A DNA stretch of 64,000 bases, taken from Epiperipatus broadwayi. Lineage: Eukaryota; Onychophora; Udeonychophora; Euonychophora; Peripatidae. The stretch's first letter is position 1. Each line of letters starts with the position of its first letter. The stretch spans positions 10,247,100 through 10,311,099 of the forward strand of contig JAQFVV010000022.1 of NCBI GenBank assembly GCA_028023455.1. Reading direction: 5' to 3'. This document shows, piece after piece, positions 32,948 through 45,754 of this stretch. The notes below the pieces were generated by a model that saw only the letters and a program-made list of their open reading frames with translations, was not told the origin of the DNA and searched no databases. The position numbers and the translations under genes were made by a program.

Positions 32948-33619
32948 ATCATTAAATTCCTATGTTTATTAAAAATGTCTTTTAACCCATTATATATATT
33001 TATTGATGTTCCAATGAATATTTTCTTGCTTAAATGTTACAATTCAATATTTTTTGATAATATGCAATGTATCAAGCCTCAGTATTAAGAAATTCTTCTG
33101 TTAAGCAATCAGAAAATCTCATTTATAGTCTTTAAAAAGGTTTCCATCCACACACACAGAAATTCTCTCTGCAAAAGTGGGCAACTTCTTTGGAGAGAAT
33201 TTCTGGATGGATAGGGATCTTTTAAAAAACTTTAAATAGGATTCTTTGACTGCTGAACAGAAAAAATGTGATAGATTGATACACAATATGTTCAAAAATT
33301 TTTTTTAACTTTATACATATTTATCTATCACATACTGTAAGCAAATTCATATTGCTGTTAATATATGATTTTTTGAAGGAATATTAAAGAATATTTTCTA
33401 AATTTCTTAATGCTATCAAGGTATTTCAGACTCTGATCATCATCTCATCACTTTGAATACACATGTCATTCAGAGATTGATTTTTCATCATTTTATAGTG
33501 TTAAAAAGTTTAGAAAATATTGTAGGTGTTGCATAAAGTATTGATGTCATTTCAAGAAATTATATATATATATATAATGGGTTAAAAGATATTTTTAATA
33601 AACACGGGAATTTAATGAT
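32948..33619. repeat. foldback element E
   Basis: About 670 bp with inverted ends: atcattaaattcctatg with a tttattaaaaatg segment at the left, and its near complement ending ggaatttaatgat at the right. The arms include ttttaacccattatatata. The centre is an almost perfect short hairpin, agaaattctctc then gagagaatttct, with a 24-bp loop (about 33160-33208). No long flanking direct repeat and no hammerhead-like core were found, so it looks like a different class from families A-C, perhaps a MITE. Confidence 0.65.
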
Positions 33620-33639
33620 GACCTTGAGTTTTGTTGTGG

Positions 33640-33970
33640 CTTTGTAAAATATTGTTGTTTTTTTTCTAGTAATTGGCCCAAAATCAATCCAGTTAATCAA
33701 CTATGAGTAACTGTTAAATTTATATTTAGCTATTTATTATTAGCTAGGAGATATGGTTTTCACATTATTTTGGATAGTTTAGATGAATATCAATATGCTG
33801 ATTGCAAAATTTAAAAAATACAATTATATGACCTTCATCACTGTTCTAGGAGCTGCCACAGTCCTACAGAGTCTGAGCTGATGATTCTTTTATCTTTACT
33901 AGTATATTCACTATGGATTTACATTAGTTTAGGTGTATGAAAATAGCGATAGTTACAAAGACAATGAATA
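33640..33970 (+). mobile_element. SINE S1-like tail and undefined repeat
   Basis: The segment ccagttaatcaactatgagt then tttagctatttattattagc matches the S1 tail. Immediately after, 33840-33900 shares tcctacagagtctgag with 13.85 kb. Two old insertions may be adjacent. Confidence 0.35.
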
Positions 33971-34089
33971 GGCTCTGGGTACATGGAAGTATTATATTTT
34001 AACAATCATTAATAGTGAAGCTAATGTCTTATTACAATCTTTTTTTATTATTTTTATAGTTAGTGTACTGATAGTTTTATGACTAACCC

Positions 34090-34325
34090 AGATCAACATA
34101 ATACATTAACCTTCAAAGCAGAAATAATTAGATACCCATTTACCAATCATTATTAGATAGATAGCTAGGTTGCATATGGATCAGTCACTATTTATCAGAA
34201 GAAAAAGAAAATATAAGGCAATTTTTGACCTAACAAAAAAATTTCAATGTTCACCTGGCTTGGATTTAAACCTCACGTTGTATGTATAGATGGAGGGTGC
34301 TGACCTCCGTACTATGAGATGTTTC
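34090..34325 (-). mobile_element. SINE S1 copy
   Basis: On the minus strand a tRNA-like head (agtacggaggtcagcaccct, then B-box-like gaggtttaaatccaagcc) lies at about 34250-34315. It is followed by the S1 tail at 34125-34200 (plus strand: gatacccatttaccaatca, ttattagatagatagc). This copy links head and tail of S1 best. Confidence 0.55.
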
Positions 34326-34639
34326 AATATTTGGTAGAATGAGTTTTTTTTTTAATATACCTTTTTTTTAATAAATAAATTTATATTTTTTTATATATAT
34401 GCAATGTAGCATGGACATTTGCATATGTACTGATTATTTTTTTTAATTTCTAAAAATGTATGAATTCCATGAATATATATGAAAATAGTATTTATCCAGT
34501 TATAATCTTATAGTTTTTATAATTGTATGCCAATATGTATGTCTGTATATAATTCAGTACTAAATTAATTCCAGTATGTGTATATATACAGTGTGTGCAT
34601 TTTTGTTTAAATATAATGCATTACTAAATGGACATTTAG

Positions 34640-34900
34640 TAAAGCAGTGTTGACCTTCAACCTTACAATTCTAAGTTCTCTGTCTTTATCAAAAAATATG
34701 GCCTGTCCTGGCATCTTGTTCCAAGAAGTACAGTCAATTGACTGTGAACACATCTGGAGCGCAGCCAGTCCAGAAGCATGCCTAGACTGCTCCAAGGGAT
34801 GTCATTATAGTAGGAGAGGGATCTGGCGAAGATGGGACTAGACGCTGTACACCCAAACAATATCAAAATGCCATCTTGTTCCGCACTTAGAAAGAAAATA
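34640..34900. other. GC-richer island, unassigned
   Basis: This block is distinctly less AT-rich than everything around it and is open in several frames on both strands. A segment atcttgttcc occurs at about 34712 and 34872. Minus-strand reading begins gcggaacaagatggc, which has a YY1-like core, and continues through ctggactggctgcgctcc. It could be a promoter/first exon, a LINE 5' end, or an undefined repeat; none could be decided. Confidence 0.3.
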
Positions 34901-35329
34901 AATATACTTTATACAGCCAGATTTTAAAATCACTTTTAAAAAAGTCGTCCCCAATTAACACTGACCAATCTTGGTACCAATTCTTTCTCAGCTGTTGAAA
35001 CATATCTATTTTAATATCCGAGAAAATGGAGCCATAACTGACCAAAAGGATTAATTGGAAGTTGATCAGATTAGTAATTTTTAAACAAATAAACAATCTG
35101 ATTTTAGATACGTATATAAAAAAAAGTATTTATTTATTCGATTGTTTGTTCTTTTTTTTTTTAACTGTCAATCCGTTTGAATGTGCAGCTATTTGTCTCT
35201 GCTACTTTTTAAATAATTATTTATTTTTTCTATAGCAGTCAGTCTATCGGCTCACTCACCTATCCATTTAGATTAACAGTAAAACAGCTTTTAAATAATT
35301 TACTATAAGGCAAAGAAACGATAAGAGGG

Positions 35330-35570
35330 AAACCATTACTCAGCAGGTTTGCTTAATTGTTTGGCGGTGATGGTTTGATCCTTGCTTTACTCTCGAGCTT
35401 AGAATAACCAGATATCTATTTACTGCTCATATTAGATTATTATTAGGTGGGTCTAAGTGTGCTGGCTAATTGAAATAAAAAAAATTAAGCCTTGATTAGA
35501 ATCTAATTTTACTTTGTCTGAATTTTAACCCAGGTCCTAATCACTACAGATTGATGTACTACTTCTGTCC
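35330..35570 (+). mobile_element. possible S1-type SINE pair
   Basis: A head-like gcggtgatggtttgatcc is followed by the S1-like tail aataaccagatatctattta then ttagattattattaggtggg. A reversed B-box-like segment (ttttaacccaggtcc) follows at 35520. Decayed; boundaries uncertain. Confidence 0.35.
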
Positions 35571-36299
35571 TATAAGTTCATTGCCTGTTAATTTGTGTAA
35601 TTGCCTATATATAAATGAAAAAGTTAAACTCTTGTATTTGAATTTCCTTGTCATCACATAGTATTGAAACAGATCCGTTATATCATTGCATGTATTATCT
35701 TAATTACTAGATTCATTTATGTATCTAATTCTAATATCAAAATGTTTTACCTTTATTTAAAAAATTCTTTTTTTATTAAGTTCTTTGCTCAAAACAGGTA
35801 AAATTAAATATAGATAGAATAAGATTGTAATTAGTGGAAGCTTGGCTTGTCTGCCACAGTTAAGTTTAATACAATTTATTTTAGCATCTTAGCATTTACA
35901 GTTGTATTATAAACTTTAATGAGTTGTAATTTTTTTTGCAGTGTTAAGATCTAATCATTTATTTTTCAGTTCCTTTTGTCTTGTCCATATGTTTATTAAT
36001 CTACCTAATTACTGGCACATCTTTATTTTTTAAATTTATATGCATAATTTGTTAACTGTGAATCTATTGCAAAATAAGGACTTTTGATATACCTTTTTTT
36101 TTTGTTTGTTTGAAATTCTTCTTTTTGTTCGTTTTACTATATGCGTATTTTTATTGTATTATATATTTTTATCTATTTATTTTTCTATACTTTTATTTTA
36201 GTTTATCTTTTTGTTGATATACCCTTTGTACAAATCTATTCTTTTTTTTTACATCAAATTTTTATTTTATCTTAATATCTATTTTATTGTTTAAATTTA

Positions 36300-36480
36300 T
36301 TTTGTGATGTTGCTACCTGCGACTTGAGTTTGAATTCCAATGGAACTTAGGAAAAAAATTTCAGGTAGAAAAGATTTTCACATAAGATCAAAAAATTTTT
36401 CAATTAGCCAATCTAATTAACCATTAATATATTGATTATTAATTAAGTATATAACTATTTTTAGTCCTAAGATAAACAAA
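36300..36480 (+). mobile_element. SINE S1 copy, decayed
   Basis: B-box-like ttgagtttgaattccaatgg is followed by tttcaattagccaatctaat and taaccattaatatattg, as in other S1 tails. Confidence 0.4.
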
Positions 36481-37199
36481 CCCAAATATGATTAGTAATA
36501 ATGTATTTCTACTTGTTTCTTTACGTAATAAAACTAGAGAAGCCTATTAAAGATAAATGTATCTCTATCATTCCTTAAATTTTGTCTTATGTTTCCAATT
36601 ACACGGACACTCAAAAAAAAGAAGTTATATTTGAGGTATGGTTCTATTGATCTGGTGCTTTTGAAAAATGATTCTAGTTTTTTAAATAGTTCACAGAACT
36701 AATGCATCTATTTTAGAACTTAATAGGATACTATCTGCGCTAACAAGAAGTTAGATAATTATGGAAATATAGTGAAATGTACCTAACGCTATAGAGAAGT
36801 GTGCCATTGAGGAAGAGTGAAAAGTCACTCCACATGTTTACAAAATATTGGCTAAAACTTTCAAAAGATGTTGCATATAGCCCAAAATCATAAAGTTTGG
36901 AGGAAGACAGTGGATTTCTTCATGTAATTCCATTATACCCATTCAAAGAGTATGGATTAAGATTATTGATAATTTTATTTATTATTAGTAATTGCTTGTA
37001 AATGAGTGCACAATAGTTTACTTTCTGATAATAAAAATAAGATAAAGAAAGAAAAAAAAGTTTTTCTCACACATCACACATTGTTTTTGTTTTTTTTAAT
37101 CTGTTATATAAAGGCATTGTCTTTTGAAGCTGATGGTGGTGATAACATCTTAAGGTACTGTCTTTTAATAACTCATGCAGAAAACTTTTCTTGAAAGAT
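36481..37199. other. gene-free stretch
   Basis: No feature recognised. Confidence 0.4.
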
Positions 37200-39790
37200 T
37201 TTAAATCTTGCCTAACCATTGTATTTTATTCTCATCTTTGCAGTGGAAATTATGAATGTTGTACCTTTATAAAGTGCTCTTGAGATAATCTCTATATTAA
37301 AAATGGGTCTTTCAAAGTCACCGTGTGTTCAAATTCATCTTTAAATATTTTTTTTATTAAGAAATCTACTAAAAGTTCCATGAACTTGTACCTTAATGAT
37401 TGTAGATTTAATATCTATAATTAGCATGCTGGTGAACATATTGAATGATCTTATTATCTTACTATCATATTTTCAGAATATACAGAGAATCCTTAAGTCA
37501 AACATTTTATTGACTTTATATTAGATCAATAGGAATCCATTTCTCACTTCCATTCAATAAATTTGGCATAATCACAGCTCTGTACACAAGTAATTTATTT
37601 GAAATAATTATAATATTTTAACCAGCAGCATTGGCACAATGGAATCAATGCTGCATCTCAACATTGTCTTTCTATTTAAAACAACTACTAACATATTTAA
37701 AGTGATCTTCAATCTTGAATTGACATTTTTCCAAATGTTACCAAGAATTATCTGGAGGTGCTTTTTTTATTTTTTTTTACAATATTAAGGCTAAATTTTT
37801 TATTATTTATATTTAAAATATTAAGAACATTTCATAGATCATCTCATGAAATAGTAAGAATAAAATGGTGAGTAGATTATTCTAAATCCAAGTGGTAAGG
37901 AGATGAGGTTTTTGATTTTAATTGCTTCATCTTAAAAAACTTTAATACCAAGCCTGCATCCCATCTTGGCACGTGTTTCATCATTTCATCTATAAACTTC
38001 CAAAGACCACTGTCATGGCAATAAAAAACATCTCTATTTAACACCATATTTTATTTTAACTGCCTCAGACTATCCATCATCAGAACTGAAACTATCTCTC
38101 ACACCATCATGTACTACTTATGTTAATACAAATAGCCTTCAATTGACAGCTAATTATCAAACATTGCCATAAACTTTAATTAATCAAGTCAAATATCTTG
38201 ATTCACTCCATCAGCATTAGACATTTAGAAACAACTGTAGATGTTTCAATTTCAGAAGAAAAAAAAAGTTAATCTTGATAAAAAATAATAATAATACATT
38301 AGAGTTAAATTTTGTGAGGACTATACAGTACAATTATTGAATGAATAATTATGACACATGCAGGTTCTTTTGACTTGTTATTTGGTATCTGATAATGCTA
38401 TCTATTAACTTTGCAGGAAACTACTTGATATACTTGAACTGCTTGACTGATTGTAGCTTTCATTATATTCCATCCATTTCTATATATACCCAATGAAAGC
38501 AATCAGTAATACAATTCTCTACAGTGTCTTTTATAAAAATCATGTTCACATTTATAATAAACTATTTTTATCAAGATTATTATTATTCATGCATTTTGCA
38601 TACCTAATCCAGTGAAGATTATATCACATGCAGCAAGTTGAAAAATGTACCAAATGGAATTATGATCTTTCTATTTGATTTTTAGAATCTTACAGAACAT
38701 TTTTAAATGAAATTTTTTTAATGTCTTTACATTACAGTGGTAAAAGGATCAGAGATCTACTATTTGCACCATATGTTATGAAAATGAATTTTATATACAG
38801 CTAATGCAGTTGCAGAAGTTATATATTGGATTTTTTTTTTAATTTGTTAAATGCTGCAGTTACACATTGTCAAGCATTGGTGGTCGAGAGGTCAGTGACA
38901 GCTGCTTTACAAGCAGTTGTCCCGGGTTAGTGGGTTCACTTCCCGGCTGATACTATGACACATAAGAAAAAAAAGTGCTGCATTTCAATTGCCTGCAATT
39001 TAAAAATATCTATAAGATATTTAAATTGATTTATATTTTTAAGATGATAAATATCCAAGCTAAACGTTGTTTAAGATTTCTTTTCCATGCTGGCTAGTAT
39101 AGAATTAATATTTTAGAATGTTAATTTCTAAACCAAAGTCTTTATAGGTTGAATTCAAAATATTAAGAGCATTCTGAAGACCATCATTTGAATTATCAAT
39201 AGTACCACAACTATTAGCATACTGTAAATAATAGTACTATAAATCACATCTTTGTTCTTGACATTTTTTATTCTATTTTTCAGGTTACAAAATCTATATT
39301 AACACTGCATTATGACTCATCACTTAATCATTGATAATTTTTCATCTATATCTGACAGCAATCAATTCAATAAAACCACTGAAAACACTTTTTTTATAGT
39401 GGATAGCAATGGTATTTCATAGTAGTATATTTACATAAATTGAATAAATAAAAGCATTATTAGGATCATGCAGCAGTAATCCTTGGGTTTATACATTCCT
39501 AAAACAAATTCAATAATTTTGAAACTGGTATATGACTATTATTTTTTAAAGATTTTTCCAATGATGTCATCAAGAAGTTTTCAATTTTTAAGGTCAATGT
39601 AAAGATTATCAAAATGTTCCATTTGCTTATACTATCACCACTATCTCACAAAGTATTTCTGTTTATTAATATAACTATGACATTATCTTTGTATATTCTT
39701 ATCTTACTTTTAATGAGTTTTTAGTTGTTGAATCTGCTTTTAAATCCCTCTATTGCTAACAAAATCACCCATTCATTTTATTATTTAGAT
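37200..39790 (-). pseudogene. decayed LINE reverse transcriptase, minus strand
   Basis: Scattered minus-strand pieces follow LINE order from high to low coordinates. Near 39550 is DNLYIDLKN plus LLDDIIGKIF. Near 39165-39260 is QYANSCGTI then DGLQNALNILNSTYKDFGL and EIN, matching the RT palm block in which YADD (here YANS) is followed by the LQ...Y...GL-N region. Near 37555 is VYRAVIMPNLLNGSE, matching the (VYRAV)..LLYGSE block common in RTE/CR1-like LINEs. A stretch at 37.9-38.1 kb (DSGLWKFIDEMMKHV) is open but out of expected order. Catalytic residues are lost and stops are frequent. The clade is not resolved. The S3 SINE at 38.87 kb inserted into it. Confidence 0.5.
38874..38973 (+). mobile_element. 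SINE S3 (class II tRNA-like)
   Basis: The acceptor gcattgg pairs with ctgatac-side bases. The D-arm is tggtcgagaggtcag, the anticodon stem cagctgc/gcagttg has a 7-nt loop, and there is a long variable region and a B-box gggttcacttcccgg. The tail is only tatgacacataag plus an A-run. The copies at 55.76 and 63.48 kb match closely, so this is a young, simple tRNA-type SINE. Confidence 0.75.
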
Positions 39791-41879
39791 AAGCAAAGAA
39801 TGTATTTGTATTTTTCTCAATAATATGATCATTGTCTGGAATTTTTATTACCATGGATCCAAAAATCATTTAAAAGTTTTTAGGGCAATTCTGTTTCAAT
39901 AACATAATCACAAAGCCATTTAGTGTTTAATAGCTAATTAAAATATGAATATTGAAATTTATTAATATCTCGATCATTTTAACTTTTGAGATATTTACTA
40001 TATTGAAATTTGTTTTGAAAGTTGGCACCCATATCATCTTTTTTTTTTATAATTTGTATTATAACATAATCTCTAAGTTAGCATTGTTTTTAAATGTGGT
40101 CAAAGCCAAATTTTTTCTAGTGATTTTTTATGTATAAACAATCACTTTTTATGTTGATCAGAATTTCAATAACCACAAACTATCAAATGTGCAGATTCAA
40201 TTTTATAGGAAATAATACTGTTGTTTCTGAGAACCTGAACCTACCAATACATTAAATTGTCCAGAAAGAAAAAGTCACCTTTTTATTGATATTTATTCAG
40301 TAGTACTCAATAAGGCATAAAAGCTTTTTTTTGAGTTTGTGAATTCTAATGTTGACACATAAGAACTGTTAAAATTGGCATAGGTGGGGACTATGGTGTG
40401 AAACAATTTATACCTAAAATAGAAAGTACTTAACTCTTCACATGCAATCCAATTTCTTTTAATAAACGATCCTTCCAAATATACACATAACTATGGCAGT
40501 TATAATCAATCTTAAATCATGACAATTTTTTAGGCAAAAGCAGTATATTAAATATTTTCTAACTATATATATGTTAATGTTTTTTTAATTATATTGCTGT
40601 TGTAATCCATTTTTTCTTCTAATCTTTATATCTTGGAATTATTGACTGCACAAAAACATGTGTGCAAACTTTTCATAGTCTGTAGTAAATATTCAAACTA
40701 AAACATTTATAATTAACAGGGAGAAGGAGGGTTATATCATTGGTGAATATATTTTTTATATTCAGCAATGTTTAGAAATGCAAATAATTTATTCCTCTTA
40801 ATATTGAAATTTACAGAATGGAAAGCAATAATAAACCACCGCCAGCAGTAATTATGCGTGTTTTTATTGCTTGATAGCGGACTATTATTAGAAAACTTCT
40901 TTGAGTCAATAAATCGTTAAGTTATTCATTTTCAACATACATATTATAGATGCACCTGTTTACATAGACAAACGCACACAGACAGTAAAATCAAAAACCA
41001 ACTTTTCTATTATAGTTTTGACATGACTTTTTTAAATATTTCACTGCTACATGCTCATTGTCGTTGAGAGTGGAAGTTCAGATTAATATTTTTGTTGGTG
41101 CCACTCCGGATTTTGAGTTACAGTTAAGAGGCCTAATAGCTTTCATAATATGACAGTGTCTTTGGGGGCACTTTAAGGAGTCTATCCTTTTCAAGTATAG
41201 CTGCCTCCATTCAAGTAATGACATAAACATTTCGACTGCTTTAGGATGAGATGATTTCTAAAAAATTACATCCCAATCATTATCCAAAATATAAAAGAGA
41301 ACCATAAAATTGTGATGGAAAAGAAACTTAACATATAGGATAGATCACAAAAAACTGTCTAGCCTCAATAATGGTGATTAAATTCACATCTGTAGTAATG
41401 CACTTTACAATATAACTTCTGGGAATGTGTGTGTGCAAATGTATGTATGTATATATATATGTCGTATACATTCAAACTTTTTAAATTGGAATATAATCAC
41501 GTATTGTGAGCAGGTTCTTTTTTTGCTTTATTCTATATCTTTACCTTAAAGAATTGTCTGATCAGGTGACTATATGAATTTATTAATGTTATAAACTGAT
41601 TGCAACTGGAAGTTTTTTTATGAATGTAGATAACTTGATTAACAATTTTAAGAGTCAACAGTCGTCATAGATTCTTTTAATTTAGAGTCTACCTTTTTTT
41701 TTAGAACTAGTTTAATAATATTAATCCTTTTCTTTCGATCTGTGAACCAAAAAAAAAAAATGGTTTAATATTATAGGAATAGGGAATTACAACTTAATAA
41801 CAACAAATCATTTAATTCTTAGTTTCACATAGGATAAAAAAAAGAGCTTTCTACTCCAGTGCCATTTATTGTGAGTTTG
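39791..41879. other. gene-free stretch
   Basis: About 2 kb with no supported gene or repeat. The segment near 41040-41230 is slightly less AT-rich (gtgccactccggattttgag) but was not recognised. Confidence 0.4.
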
Positions 41880-42690
41880 GGTTATCACTGATAACCAGAC
41901 TCTCTAATGTATTTAAATTCCCATCCTTAGACCAGTTTGGTTTTTGCACATATCAGTAAAGCTTGGTATTTGAGGCTGGAAACAATGCAGTTATGTATTC
42001 AGCAATCACCTTTAACTCCATTTTACCATCCATGCTAACAATCTGAAATTATCTGCTTTAATAATTATATAGATCTGACTGCAGCCCATTATCTATATAT
42101 TTTAATACTTAGTTCATTATTAACTTTTCTCTGGCTAGGAATATTACTAATAACAAACAAATCATTCTCATAATATATGATAAAATATGAGCAACTCTTT
42201 AATACTATCTAGCATAAGCTAAACAAATCAGCAATAACTGGATCCCTAATTGCATCTTAAATCTCTGCTCTCAGACTGAATTCTTGATTTGCCTTTATCA
42301 AAATGGAGTTACAGATAGTTGCCTGAATGTATAACCTCATTATTTTGACTACTGAATGCCTAATTCTCATTAATAAAATCAAAAGCCAGAAACTAGTCTG
42401 AGGATGGGAATTTAAAATGCAAGAAGAGAGGTGGTAATCACTCATTACTTAAATTTTCAGTAGATGGATTTGGGAAAAGATAAGGGGAATTTAGATATAA
42501 AGGCTCTAATTGACAAAGATTATGTTGTGGAAATGGGATGGAGCAGAATACGTGAAAATTTAGAGTGGGGGGAAATAAGGTGGCTAACAGGTTTCTCTGG
42601 GCATAGTTTCTGAGAGATTCCTGACTCCGTTTAAGAAGTCACAGTGTATCTCATCACATGTTTCATCATAACTATATGTATGCATAACTT
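41880..42690. mobile_element. decayed hairpin family A inverted dimer
   Basis: The left arm (cttagaccagtttggttttt, tcagtaaagcttggtatttg) and right arm (agccagaaactagtctgag, tgggaatttaaaatgcaag) are inverted. The right side continues with a segment shared in reverse with 5460-5600 (ggtggctaacaggtttctct, gggcatagtttctgaga), up to a terminus-like catcacatgtttcatca near 42655. An old copy; the hammerhead-like core is only partly preserved. Confidence 0.5.
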
Positions 42691-43264
42691 TATGAAAGCC
42701 TTATCACATATTAAATTAGTGAAGCCATTTCTATATTTTTGATCTGCATTTCGAATCCACTTGAAGCATAATTTTTTTTATATATTCCATATGAGCTCAG
42801 GAATTTTTTAAATAGTAGGCCATAATCAATATAGATCATCATGTATTTATTAAATAAATTAATGCCCCTAGAAATATGCTGTAAGCAAAATTGAATGATA
42901 TAAACTCTAATCATGGTGCTTGAAATATTTATAATTTGGTCAGCATTCTATGTAAAAAAACTGATCAAACACTCCACAAATTTCAAGAACATTCTCATGA
43001 ATAGATCTGTATCTATTTTTTTTTTTTTAACAAAGGAACCCATAAACTTTTGCTAAATTGCCATTCAGATATCTAGTGAAAAAACAATCCCCTCGCCCGT
43101 TTTTCATTAAGTGGGATTAGAAATATTTAAATAGTAGCATTATTACTTAAATTTATCTAAATCTCATTTATTTTATTTATTCATTCCTAAAATCTTTTTT
43201 TTTTTTTTAATTTTCACACTTTTGTTCAAGAATTAACTATAATATTGACACATCCAATTAAAAA
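42691..43264. other. gene-free stretch
   Basis: No feature recognised apart from T-runs. Confidence 0.35.
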
Positions 43265-43465
43265 TGAACCTTATGGTACAATGGTAGCATGCACAAAATA
43301 CCTTGCCTTGTGATCTGAGTTTAAATCCAGGCCAGGTAAATTGGAACATTTTTTAATTATGCTTAGGATTTTTCTTTTAGGTAACTGGTGTAAACCTAAT
43401 ATACCTAACCATCAGTCATAAATTAGTCAGTGGATATCTGGCTATTCTTAGATAGAAAATAAAAA
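43265..43465 (+). mobile_element. SINE S1 copy with tRNA-like head
   Basis: The head is ttatggtacaatggtagcat (A-box-like), then ccttgccttgtgatctgag and the B-box-like gtttaaatccaggcc. The body includes tttttcttttaggtaactgg and the S1 tail catcagtcataaattagtca, gtggatatctggctattc. This is one of the most complete S1 copies. Confidence 0.65.
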
Positions 43466-44674
43466 CAAGAATCAAAAATGTTTCTAACCTTTATCACCTG
43501 GCCATTAATAAGTCTGGTGGTTAATGCCTGCTTTTCCACAGTTTTTTTTTGCAAGGAACTTTTGAAAAGATATTTGTTTTCCAGTGAATATTTGTAGAAG
43601 TTTTGCCTTTTACATTCAGTTAATTAAGATGGCAATTTGAACTATTAATCATCCTAAGTTTTTAGATAGTTGATTGAAATTTTTAATTAGATTTTTGCAT
43701 ACTTTTTAATTAATAGAAATCCACTTGTAACATCCATAACATTTTATCATTCTTAACCTTATTGAATAATTTATTATCATGACAAAACCACATATAAATA
43801 ATATTAAAATATATTAATGATACATTGTTTTTCACCTCTGAGTAAAGTCATTTACTGAATTTCAACTATTTGTATGATAAAACAGTTAATAAAGTAATGT
43901 GTGCTTTAAAAATAATTTAGTATAAGAAAAGATAAAATAATGTCAATAGTTTATAATTAGGATTTATCTGTAAAATGTAAATATGAATATAGATAAAAAT
44001 ATTGTAAATTTAGAATATTCTCCAATATTTGTTATCTAAGCAAATTAATTTGAAATTTATAATTATTTATCTATAAAAATAATTCAATAAAATGAAATTT
44101 TGTATTACTTAAAGAATAGATTTGGATTTAAAAGGAAAATGCAAAAACTTGAATCTTTTTTTTCAAGTTGACTAAAGTTATAATTAGTTTTTTTTTAAGA
44201 ATTTACTTTATTCTATAAATAGTTTAGGGAATAAATTTGAAGTAAATAATAAAACTTGTTTAGGAGTATACAGAAAATAAGCAGTTAATTATTAAAATTG
44301 TAAATAAAAAAACAAAGTAGGATTATTGGATAATAATTATGATGTTTGCTCTCATTTGCATCATAAATTTGACAAGGTGTAAAAGATATGGTTTCAAATA
44401 TTAAGTCAGTTAACTTTCTAACTTTTTGTAATTGCCTATTAAATTTGAACAGGCCATTTTTGCAAATAAACATAATGATCCATTCCAGCCTGCAGTTTAA
44501 CAAATACTTGCCCTGAAATAAGATTTTAGTAATCCATATAGGTATTGGTTATCTCACATTATAATACATGAGAAGCTTTATTATATTGTTGTAGTCATTG
44601 AGATGTGTCATTAGTTCCACCAAGCCACTGAAATATAGCTTGGTGGATCTTCCAGCATGCTATCTTTTGTTTTT
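43466..44674. other. gene-free stretch
   Basis: No feature recognised; very AT-rich. Confidence 0.4.
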
Positions 44675-44850
44675 GAATCTATTTTCCTCCTTTGTGACAT
44701 GACTATAAAATATTTACTTTCAAAATCTTCATTATGAAACAATGACAGTTTAATAGAATTTTAAACCTATTTTCCTTCTTTATGACATGACTATAAAATA
44801 TTTACTTTCAAAATCTCCATTATGAAACAATGACAGTTTAATAGAATTTT
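44675..44850. repeat. 88-bp tandem duplication
   Basis: Copies at 44675-44762 and 44763-44850 are nearly identical (shared gacatgactataaaatat, ttcattatgaaacaatgac). High identity implies a recent event. No gene is affected as far as can be seen. Confidence 0.9.
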
Positions 44851-45426
44851 AACTGCCAGAAATTGAAATAACATTGACATAAAAAGGAGGGAAAATATGG
44901 CAATATAAAAACAGCATTGTCAGAAAGCAAGAACTAAAAGAATTTGAATCTACTGTGAGAACACAAAAAAGCTCTTGGAACTAATGTACAAAATCCAAAA
45001 AAGTTTTATGCAAATGTCCTAGAGACACTAAAACTCAAGCCTATGTGAGGTCTTTTTATTTATTTATGTTTTATTTATTACACTCAAATTTTGTAATTTC
45101 TTTATTACTAATTTTAGTTATATTAATAAATAAAAAACTTTTTTATTACATTGTCTATTTATATTTTATTAGTGTTTATGAATATGTGAAATATTGTTTG
45201 CATTGATGTGGGCAATATAACCTGGGTATATTCTCACAACAGAGTACAAGAGTTTTATTATTCAATTATTTTTGAGATGACACAATTTCAAAATTAATAT
45301 TTTAAATATAAATATAGAAGAAGGTTCATTTTGTATCATGATCAAACTCTATTTCATTAAATTATTTGTTTTGTTAAAGTTTAAAGCTTTTGCATTTTGT
45401 TTATTTTCAATTCTGTGCATTATTTG
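44851..45426. other. gene-free stretch
   Basis: No feature recognised. Confidence 0.4.
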
Positions 45427-45754
45427 AAGTATATAACATATTAAAACAGGCAAAACTCTTCATATAGTAGTGCCGCTCAGTGCAAGCCAGAGTAATCAAT
45501 GGATGCCAGAAGGCTTGTGCATAAAATCCCAATCCAATATCCCTAGACTAGTTTCTGGCTTGTGGCCTTCATCATATCCTGGGGATATTGGCTGAGTAGG
45601 CACTAGATAGGGATTTTATGCACAAGTCTTCTAACATCCATTGATTACTGTGGCTTGCACTAAGTGTCACTACTGTATGGAGAGTTTTGCCTGTTTTAAT
45701 AAGTTATGAGCAAGCATAAGAAATGCTGATCATGTGATGTTAAGTATATAACAT
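45427..45754 (+). mobile_element. hairpin retroposon family A, compact, 13-bp target duplication
   Basis: aagtatataacat at 45427-45439 and 45742-45754 brackets the element. It starts attaaaacaggcaaaactc (variable end), folds back near 45577, and ends with the constant terminus aagcataagaaatgctgatc then atgtgatgtt, flush against the duplication. The left arm is truncated at the turn, losing half of its hammerhead-like core, while GAAA and the stem I side remain. Confidence 0.85.

Noticed and set aside
37900-38100. Host exon reading DSGLWKFIDEMMKHV on the minus strand
   Set aside because: Lies within a decayed LINE region, lacks clear splice sites and recognisable homology; kept only as part of that LINE.
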